Part shown: positions 58,583 to 64,000 of the stretch, piece after piece
How positions within the stretch are numbered: the stretch's first letter is position 1
Layout: every line of letters starts with the position of its first letter
Assembly: GCF_000510645.1 (NCBI RefSeq)
Contig: NZ_KI783301.1
Span: 2,363,151-2,427,150 of the forward strand
Source: Thermicanus aegyptius DSM 12793
GTDB taxonomy: Bacteria > Bacillota > Bacilli > Thermicanales > Thermicanaceae
DNA: 64,000 nt
Direction: 5' to 3'
Translations under genes and position numbers: made by a program
The notes under the pieces: model-generated
Databases searched by the model: none
What the model saw: only the letters and a program-made list of their open reading frames with translations
Told to the model about the DNA's origin: nothing

Positions 58583-58610
58583 ATTATCCCATGTCCTGTA
58601 ATCCATTCAA
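58583..58610 (-). promoter_or_regulatory. Promoter of cas6
   Basis: TTGAAT (58610-58605), 16-nt spacer, GATAAT (58588-58583) on the minus strand, about 30 nt before ATG 58549. Confidence 0.6.
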
Positions 58611-58620
58611 AATTGACCTC

Positions 58621-59247
58621 TTACTTTAACATCTCATCCAAATAGTTCAACACCGTTTCTCGATCGACCAAAACGCGTCTTTCCCGTTCTTCGTCCTTTG
58701 CCTGCTTCTCCTTTGCCTTTTTAAGCACCTCACCTTCCATCTCCTGAGGGATCACCACAACTCCATCGGCATCTCCCACGATGAGATCCCCCGACCTCAC
58801 CGGAACTCCTCCACAGGAGATGGGTCCGCCTGTCTCTCCTTTGCCTCCTTTCTCTCCTGCCGCCACCGTCGTCCCCCGGCTAAAAACCGGGAAATTCAGT
58901 TTCCTTATTCCTGCGATGTCTCTAATCGCCCCGTCGACCACCATGCCGGCAAGCCCTGCCATTTGTGCCATACCGGCGACGAAGTCTCCGCAAACCGCGG
59001 TGTATAGGTATCCCTTTCCATCTATCACCAGCACATCCCCAGGGTTCGCCTCCCGGATCCCCTTTAACACCAGGGTGTTATCCCCCGCCTTGAGCCGCAC
59101 GGTATAGGCTCTCCCCACTACTCTTAAATGATCCGCCACGGGCTTGATTCCCGGATCCATGTTGGTCAGTCCTCCCAACGCATCGGAAATGCTCGTGGTG
59201 GAAAGGCTCTTCCACTCCGCCATTCTTTCATTCTTCGTCTCCGTCAT
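58621..59247 (-). CDS. RraA-family protein (aldolase/ribonuclease-regulator fold)
   Basis: A 208-residue RraA-like protein: TTSISDALGGLTNMDPGIKP, VVGRAYTVRLKAGDNTLVLK, GDVLVIDGKGYLYTAVCGDF, MVVDGAIRDIAGIRKLNFPV (catalytic R-D of HMG/CHA aldolases) and GGVPVRSGDLIVGDADGVVV. Members are 4-hydroxy-4-methyl-2-oxoglutarate/oxaloacetate-type aldolases or RNase E regulators; Bacilli lack RNase E, so an enzymatic role is more likely. ATG 59247 has AAGGGA 9 nt upstream, chosen over starts at 59256 and 59280. Stands alone upstream of cas6. Confidence 0.85.
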   Translation of the reverse strand: MTETKNERMAEWKSLSTTSISDALGGLTNMDPGIKPVADHLRVVGRAYTVRLKAGDNTLVLKGIREANPGDVLVIDGKGYLYTAVCGDFVAGMAQMAGLAGMVVDGAIRDIAGIRKLNFPVFSRGTTVAAGEKGGKGETGGPISCGGVPVRSGDLIVGDADGVVVIPQEMEGEVLKKAKEKQAKDEERERRVLVDRETVLNYLDEMLK

Positions 59248-59356
59248 TTTATCCATTCCCTTCACTTCACATCTTTCCACATAAATAATTCGCTCTTCCT
59301 CTCCTTTTTTCCTCCATCTCTCCCTTTGAACTTACCTCGTTTATTACCTGTGGGAA

Positions 59357-59389
59357 AAGAAAAACCCCCACCTGATTCGGTTGGGGGGA
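59357..59389 (-). terminator. Terminator of the DUF485-actP operon
   Basis: CCCCCAACC and GGTGGGGG pair around GAATCA, with TTTTTCTTTT on the minus strand, about 60 nt after the stop. Confidence 0.8.
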
Positions 59390-59450
59390 TAAATGTTACT
59401 CTTTTATGGAGCCGCAATTTCATGTCTTGTATGGGATTACAGCTTCTTTC

Positions 59451-60983
59451 CTACAGCTCTGCTCCGATTCCCGTATTGGCTTTTACATACAGTTCCTCAT
59501 ATTTCTCATCCGTTGTTTCCGGTTTGGTCATGAGGGTGACTAAAATGGAGGCGAGGAATCCGAGGGGGATGCTGATGATCCCCGGATTGGCCAGGTGGAT
59601 GAGGGCATTCTCCTTCATGACGCTGGGACCAAGGATCACGAGCCCGACCGAAGCGATCAGTCCCACCAGCATCCCGGTCACGGCACCGGCGGTGTTAAAG
59701 CGCTTCCAATAAACGGAGAAGAGAATGACCGGCAAGTTGGCGCTGGCGGCCACGGCGAAGGCCAATGCGACCAAATAAGCCACGTTTTGCCCTTTTCCCA
59801 GGATTCCGATCAGGATCGCAACGGCGCCGACAATGAATGCGGTGTAACGGGCCACCTTAAACTGCTGCAACTCCGTCGCTTTTCCCTTCTTGATGATGTT
59901 GGTGTAAATGTCATGGGCAAAGGCGCTGGATGCGGTGATGGTAAGACCTGCAACCACCGCCACAATCGTGGCGAAAGCTACCGCAGCAATCGTGGCCATA
60001 AAGAGTTCTCCTCCCACCGTGCCGGGCCCTCCTGCAAGATATTGGGCCAAAAGGGGCGCAGCCATGTTTCCTCCCTTATCCTGGGCTACGATGGTCTCTT
60101 TGCCGACGAAATAGGCTGCGCCAAATCCCAAGAAAGTGGTCATGATGTAGAAGGCGCCGATGATGATCATGGCCCAGACGACGGAGGTTCTTGCCTCTTG
60201 GGCGCTCGGCACCGTATAAAAGCGGATCAAGATATGGGGCATTCCGGCCGTCCCTAAGATGAGGGCAAGGCCTAAGGAGACGAGGTCGATGGGGTTCTTA
60301 TAAAGAAGGCCGGGCTGAAGCATCGCCTCTCCACTCTTCTCGGCTACCCCGGCGAAGAGAGAAGATAAGTTAAAGCCGAAGTATGCAAGCACGAGGATAC
60401 TAATTAAAATGGTCGCCGCCATGAGGAGGACGGCTTTGATGATCTGAACCCAGCTGGTGGCCAGCATCCCGCCGAAAACGACGTAGACGATCATCAGCAC
60501 ACCGATGATGAGTACGGAAACTTCATAGGGTATCCCTACTAAAAGATGGATAATGGCACCCGCTCCCACCATCTGTGCAATCATATAAAAGGTACTAATC
60601 ACGATCGTGTTGACCGCCGCCATCGTGCGGACCGGCACCGGCTTCAACCGATAGGCCAAAACGTCCGCAATGGTATATTTTCCCGAGTTCCTTAAAGGTT
60701 CCGCCACCACGTACAAGACGACCAGATAGCCGACAAGCCAACCGACGGAATACATGAATCCATCATAACCGTTTAATGCAATCAGTCCGGCAATCCCCAG
60801 AAAGGATGCCGCGCTCAAATAATCGCCGGAGATGGCGATGCCGTTTTGCCATCCCTTGAGGGAACGTCCCGCAGCATAGAAATCGCTGGTGCTCTTGTTC
60901 CGCTTTGCCGCCCAGTAGGTGATGTAAAGGGTTACACCAACGATGATAAGAAAGAGAATAATCCCGAATACCTGTGTATTCAT
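59451..60983 (-). CDS. actP: Sodium:solute (acetate/monocarboxylate) symporter, ActP-like
   Basis: A 510-residue SSS-family carrier with about 13 helices. Signatures: [20 protein letters not shown] and [20 protein letters not shown] in the N-terminal repeat, [20 protein letters not shown], and [20 protein letters not shown] with [12 protein letters not shown]. ActP and MctP transporters take up acetate or other short monocarboxylates. The upstream DUF485 gene is 16 bp away, the universal yjcH-actP pair. Start ATG 60983. Confidence 0.93.
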   Translation of the reverse strand: MNTQVFGIILFLIIVGVTLYITYWAAKRNKSTSDFYAAGRSLKGWQNGIAISGDYLSAASFLGIAGLIALNGYDGFMYSVGWLVGYLVVLYVVAEPLRNSGKYTIADVLAYRLKPVPVRTMAAVNTIVISTFYMIAQMVGAGAIIHLLVGIPYEVSVLIIGVLMIVYVVFGGMLATSWVQIIKAVLLMAATILISILVLAYFGFNLSSLFAGVAEKSGEAMLQPGLLYKNPIDLVSLGLALILGTAGMPHILIRFYTVPSAQEARTSVVWAMIIIGAFYIMTTFLGFGAAYFVGKETIVAQDKGGNMAAPLLAQYLAGGPGTVGGELFMATIAAVAFATIVAVVAGLTITASSAFAHDIYTNIIKKGKATELQQFKVARYTAFIVGAVAILIGILGKGQNVAYLVALAFAVAASANLPVILFSVYWKRFNTAGAVTGMLVGLIASVGLVILGPSVMKENALIHLANPGIISIPLGFLASILVTLMTKPETTDEKYEELYVKANTGIGAEL

Positions 60984-60999
60984 CCATCAACCATCCTTT

Positions 61000-61293
61000 C
61001 TACTTAAATTCATCGTGGAGTTTGTTAGCGCTTTCATCAAAGCGACGCGCACGCCCTACGTAGACGAAAGCCAAGATCCAGGCTACAAAAAACTGGGCGA
61101 CGGCATAAAGGTAGCCAAAGGTGACGGATCCGACCACATAGGTGTTCATCAGCGGCTTGGCGTACCCTGCGAGCAGAGGCAAAGAAAGATAGTAAAGGAT
61201 AAACAAGATGGTGATGGGCCAGACAAAGAGAGCCTTGGAACGTTCTAGTTCCTTAAATTCTTTGGATGAGGAAATTTTGCTCCAATTCCCCAT
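61000..61293 (-). CDS. yjcH: DUF485 membrane protein (YjcH-like)
   Basis: A 97-residue protein with two helices (FVWPITILFILYYLSLPLLA and TFGYLYAVAQFFVAWILAFV) and the N-terminal SSSKEFKELERSK of DUF485. It is almost always encoded just before ActP-type symporters and is presumed to be a small accessory subunit; the function is unproven. ATG 61293 has AGGAGG 7 nt upstream. First gene of the operon, behind a strong promoter. Confidence 0.92.
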   Translation of the reverse strand: MGNWSKISSSKEFKELERSKALFVWPITILFILYYLSLPLLAGYAKPLMNTYVVGSVTFGYLYAVAQFFVAWILAFVYVGRARRFDESANKLHDEFK

Positions 61294-61333
61294 AACCTTT
61301 CCTCCTTTCTTCATCAGATAAAAAGCTAGTTGT

Positions 61334-61362
61334 ATTATATATCACAACTTTAAATAATGCAA
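61334..61362 (-). promoter_or_regulatory. Sigma-A promoter of the yjcH-actP operon
   Basis: TTGCAT (61362-61357), 17-nt spacer, TATAAT (61339-61334) on the minus strand, 40 nt before the ATG. Confidence 0.7.
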
Positions 61363-61403
61363 GTATTCTAAACAGATACAATTGATATTTCATTGGAAAT
61401 CTA

Positions 61404-61432
61404 TTGATAAAGGAAATATTTTGTCTTATGAT
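61404..61432 (+). promoter_or_regulatory. Sigma-A promoter of the dnaQ-like/DUF294 operon
   Basis: TTGATA (61404-61409), 17-nt spacer, TATGAT (61427-61432), divergent from the actP promoter with only about 40 bp between the two -35 elements. Confidence 0.7.
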
Positions 61433-61512
61433 AGCCGTAGAGCTGAACGCGGCCGAACATCCCGGATCCAAGTGATGAATTGATCCCATTTTTCTTAAGG
61501 AGAGGCGTTGCG

Positions 61513-62211
61513 ATGATCCCCTTTCTCCCTTTCCTCCAGTCTCATTTCGTGGAAGCGGTGAATTCACCATCCCATACAAAATGGCCCTCGCCCGAGATGA
61601 ACCTCCTCGATCTTCCCTATGTGGTGATCGACACGGAAACCACAGGGTATCACCCGCAGAAGGGGGACCGGATTATCTCCATCGGTGCGGTGAAGTGGGA
61701 CCCACAGAATAAAAAGGAGGTTGATTCTTTCTATCAGTTGGTTAATCCCATGCGGCCCATCCCGGAGATGATACAATCACTGACCGGGATTACAGGAGAA
61801 ATGGTGGAAAAACGCCCTCCAATCGGGGAAGTTTTGCCTTCTTTCCTGGAGTGGATCGGGGAGGCGGTGGTGATCGGCCACGCCATCCGCTTTGACCTTC
61901 GTTTCATGGAACCGGCCCTTCGCAGAGAACATAAGGGGAAATTTCCTTTCCCCTTCGCCGATACGAAACAGCTTGCCCACCTTCTCTACCCCTCTCTCCC
62001 TTCCTATTCTTTGGAAGCCCTTGCAAATCGTTTCTCTCTCCCCGTCGTAAACCGGCATCATGCCCTCGAGGATGCTCGCCTCACCGGAAAAGTCCTTGGG
62101 ATTCTCCTCGACCTTCTCAGGGAACAGGGCTTTCACACGTGGGGCGATCTCCTCCAATTTTTAAAGGTACGGGAACATCCCCTCATGAAGGGAAAGGGGG
62201 AGAACCATTGA
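61513..62211 (+). CDS. DnaQ-like 3'-5' exonuclease (DEDDh)
   Basis: A 232-residue DEDDh exonuclease: motif I YVVIDTETTGYHPQKGDRII, motif II VVIGHAIRFDLRFMEPALR and motif III VVNRHHALEDARLTGKVLGI, so all catalytic residues are present. Stand-alone Pol III epsilon-like proteins encoded next to cNMP/CBS/DUF294 proteins and ActP are a recurrent bacterial neighbourhood whose purpose is unknown. ATG 61513 has AAGGAG 10 nt upstream. The TGA stop overlaps the TTG start of the next gene. Confidence 0.9.
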   Translation: MIPFLPFLQSHFVEAVNSPSHTKWPSPEMNLLDLPYVVIDTETTGYHPQKGDRIISIGAVKWDPQNKKEVDSFYQLVNPMRPIPEMIQSLTGITGEMVEKRPPIGEVLPSFLEWIGEAVVIGHAIRFDLRFMEPALRREHKGKFPFPFADTKQLAHLLYPSLPSYSLEALANRFSLPVVNRHHALEDARLTGKVLGILLDLLREQGFHTWGDLLQFLKVREHPLMKGKGENH

Positions 62212-64000
62212 ATCTTCCTTCTTACTTATCCGGCATTCCGCCCTTTCTCCACCTAACCCCCTCCGAATTGGATCAACTCCTGGCCGAATCGGAGATCAAG
62301 CGCTATCCTGCCCATCTCTATCTCTTCCAGCAAGGAGAATCGCCCCATTCCTCTCTCTATCTGCTCCTCTCAGGGATGGTGGAGATTACGATCCGGACCG
62401 ATGGAGGAAAAGAAAAAGTTGCGGGAACCCGCAAGAAAGGGGATCTCTTCGGGGAAACCGGAGTTCTCGCCAATAAACCCTATGCCGCCTCGGTGAAGAC
62501 GACGACGGAGGTAATTTGTCTGCTCATTAAAAAAGATACCCTCACCGCTCTCCTCTCCCAAAACGCCTCCTTTGCCGGCGCTTTAAGTTTAACCATCATG
62601 GAACATCTCCGGGAACTATTCGAGGAGATCACCCATGATGACAAAGGAGGGCGTCACATGGGGGAGGAAATGGGGCGGCGCAGGGCGAGTGAAATCATGA
62701 GCCGTCCGGTTATTACGTGCGGCGAAGAAGAAACTGTGGAGGATATGATCCGAAAAATGTCGGAGAAGAGGATCAGCGCCTTGGTGATGGTTAATGGGGA
62801 GGGGGAGATGAAAGGTCTCATCACGGAAAAGGATCTCCTTCACAAGAAGCTTTTCGCAACGGATGCAAATCGTAATGCAACGGGAAACGGTCCAATCGCG
62901 AAGGCCCTCGCCGATCCGGATCCGGTGACGGTAAAACCGGAGAGCTATTATTACCAGATTCTCCTGTCCATGATTAAAAAGCAGGCAAAACACGCCGTCG
63001 TCGTGATGGGCAAGGAGCCCATCGGCATGATCACCTATAGGGATCTTTTAAGAATGCGAAACCTAGATTTCCTCCAAATTACCGAAAGGATCGGAGAAGC
63101 CCAAAGGCTGGAAGATCTTCTCCCCCTCCCGGAACTGGTGGATCGCCAACTCCTCCAGTGGAGTTTGGAGAAGGCCCCGATCCCACAGATTCTTGATTTG
63201 GTGACGGAGTTTTACGATCAATTGACAGCTAAGTTAATCCAACTCTCCCTCAAAGAAATGGAGCCCGATTGGGGACTACCGCCTCTTTCCTTTTGTTGGC
63301 TCACCATGGGGTCAAGCGGACGAAGGGAGCAGTATATGCGCACCGACCAAGATAACGGTCTCCTGTACGAAAAGACGGAGGATTCCGAAATCAAAAAAAG
63401 GGCGGAGGAATTTTTCGCCCATCTTTCCCATCTCGTGGTCGAGGGGCTGGTCCGCTTGGGATTCGCCCGTTGCCCCGGAAATGTGATGGCCACCAATCCC
63501 GTCTGGAGGGGGGATTGGAAGGATTTCCGCGAAAAAGCGGCCGACTGGATCCATTTCCCCGCAGGGGAGCATCTCCGAAATCTCACCATTTTCCTTGATT
63601 TCCGGCCCCTCTATGGTGATGATCATCTCGCCGCCACCTTGCGGCAGGAGATTCATCGTCTCCTTTCCCAAGAACCGATCAGTTTCCGCTTTTTAGGAGA
63701 AGATGCGGTAAAAGGAAGGGTTCCGGTAGGACTGTTCGGAAAACCGGTAGGGGAAAAGAGCGGGCCCCACCGGGACGAACTGGACCTGAAAGGCTCGGCC
63801 ACCGTCTATCTCACCGATTCGGTCCGTCTTCTCGCCCTCGAGGCAGGGATGGAAACGACCAATACCCTGGAGCGAATCGAACAATTAGCAGAGAAGGGAA
63901 TCCTCCCTGCCGATTTTTCCCAGGAACTGAAGGAATCTTTCGAGACCCTGCTCCGCTATCGCATTGAGCTTGGATTGAGGGAAACGGAAAAAGGGAGGAA
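62208..64000 (+). CDS. cNMP-binding/CBS/DUF294 nucleotidyltransferase-like protein (partial, runs off right edge)
   Basis: I translated this frame directly; it is open to the window end, about 597 residues visible. Domains: cyclic-nucleotide-binding beta barrel (about 15-125, LFQQGESPHSSLYLLLSGMV), a CBS pair (about 155-280, MSRPVITCGEEETVEDMI; GLITEKDLL; VVVMGKEPIGMITYRDLL), then the DUF294 nucleotidyltransferase domain with MGSSGRREQYMRTDQDNGLL, followed by the start of the DUF294 C-terminal domain. Such proteins resemble GlnD-like sensors and pair with ActP and a DnaQ-like exonuclease. The start is TTG 62208, with GGGGGAG 5 nt upstream, overlapping the previous stop. Confidence 0.9.
   Translation, partial: MNLPSYLSGIPPFLHLTPSELDQLLAESEIKRYPAHLYLFQQGESPHSSLYLLLSGMVEITIRTDGGKEKVAGTRKKGDLFGETGVLANKPYAASVKTTTEVICLLIKKDTLTALLSQNASFAGALSLTIMEHLRELFEEITHDDKGGRHMGEEMGRRRASEIMSRPVITCGEEETVEDMIRKMSEKRISALVMVNGEGEMKGLITEKDLLHKKLFATDANRNATGNGPIAKALADPDPVTVKPESYYYQILLSMIKKQAKHAVVVMGKEPIGMITYRDLLRMRNLDFLQITERIGEAQRLEDLLPLPELVDRQLLQWSLEKAPIPQILDLVTEFYDQLTAKLIQLSLKEMEPDWGLPPLSFCWLTMGSSGRREQYMRTDQDNGLLYEKTEDSEIKKRAEEFFAHLSHLVVEGLVRLGFARCPGNVMATNPVWRGDWKDFREKAADWIHFPAGEHLRNLTIFLDFRPLYGDDHLAATLRQEIHRLLSQEPISFRFLGEDAVKGRVPVGLFGKPVGEKSGPHRDELDLKGSATVYLTDSVRLLALEAGMETTNTLERIEQLAEKGILPADFSQELKESFETLLRYRIELGLRETEKGR

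Noticed and set aside
1-64000. tRNA, rRNA, insertion sequences, T-box or SAM riboswitches
   Set aside because: I looked for conserved tRNA arms, transposase motifs, T-box GGTGG-type elements and S-box blocks by eye and found none; a covariance-model scan would be needed to exclude them fully.

Overview
The window looks like the chromosome of an endospore-forming, low-to-moderate-GC Firmicute of the class Bacilli. The evidence is two alpha/beta small acid-soluble spore proteins with sigma-G-like promoters, a GerW/YtfJ sporulation protein, SLH-domain surface proteins, strong AGGAGG ribosome binding sites, frequent TTG and GTG starts, and many Bacillus-type families (DUF3055, DUF1885, YkoP, YtkD, an SR1P-like peptide). 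A thermophilic Paenibacillaceae/Thermicanus-like lineage is possible, but that is only an impression. I saw no rRNA, tRNA or insertion sequence.

Layout. 1-2648: the edge of a 2-oxoacid:ferredoxin oxidoreductase operon and a nitronate monooxygenase-like enzyme. 2849-4327: a PLP amino-acid decarboxylase. 4402-8551: a compact catabolic cassette (GntR regulator, ADP-ribosylglycohydrolase, NCS1 permease, PfkB kinase) with its own promoter and operator; it resembles the layout of E. coli yegTUVW. 8615-13936: small conserved genes (SR1P-like peptide, DUF3055, MarR, DUF1885, PAP2 phosphatase, GNAT, FabI). 14071-19088: sporulation and envelope genes, including an SLH-3D cell-wall protein behind a cyclic-di-AMP (ydaO-type) riboswitch. 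19154-23423: gamma-carbonic anhydrase, UspA, the ThiI/NifS-type tRNA thiolation pair, and small proteins. 23617-27111: a complete fixABCX electron-bifurcating flavoprotein operon. 27419-29165: a PduL phosphotransacylase and a HAD phosphatase. 29175-31591: a two-gene MotA/MotB-type motor resembling ZorA/ZorB, without Zorya effector genes. 31712-44123: transport, S-layer, redox, Nudix and envelope genes (FemAB, alanine racemase, a TPM-plus-EzrA-like coiled-coil protein, a lipoprotein).

44238-58610 is a CRISPR-Cas locus on the minus strand. Reading in transcription order it is cas6, array 2 (34 repeats), cas8b/cst1-cas7/cst2-cas5-cas3-cas1-cas2-cas4, array 1 (29 repeats). It is a type I-B (Tneap-like) system. 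The two arrays have related but distinct 37-bp repeats. Their leaders differ in sequence but carry three short blocks at identical spacings, including an extended -10 promoter. The oldest repeats of each array carry bases of the other array's repeat.

58621-64000: an RraA-like protein, then the DUF485-ActP acetate symporter operon facing a DnaQ-like exonuclease and a cNMP/CBS/DUF294 protein that runs off the right edge.

The most interesting items are the matched CRISPR leaders with fossil repeats, the effector-less ZorAB-like motor, the TPM/EzrA-like fusion, the DUF2953 gene without a standard start codon, and an SR1-type small peptide gene.
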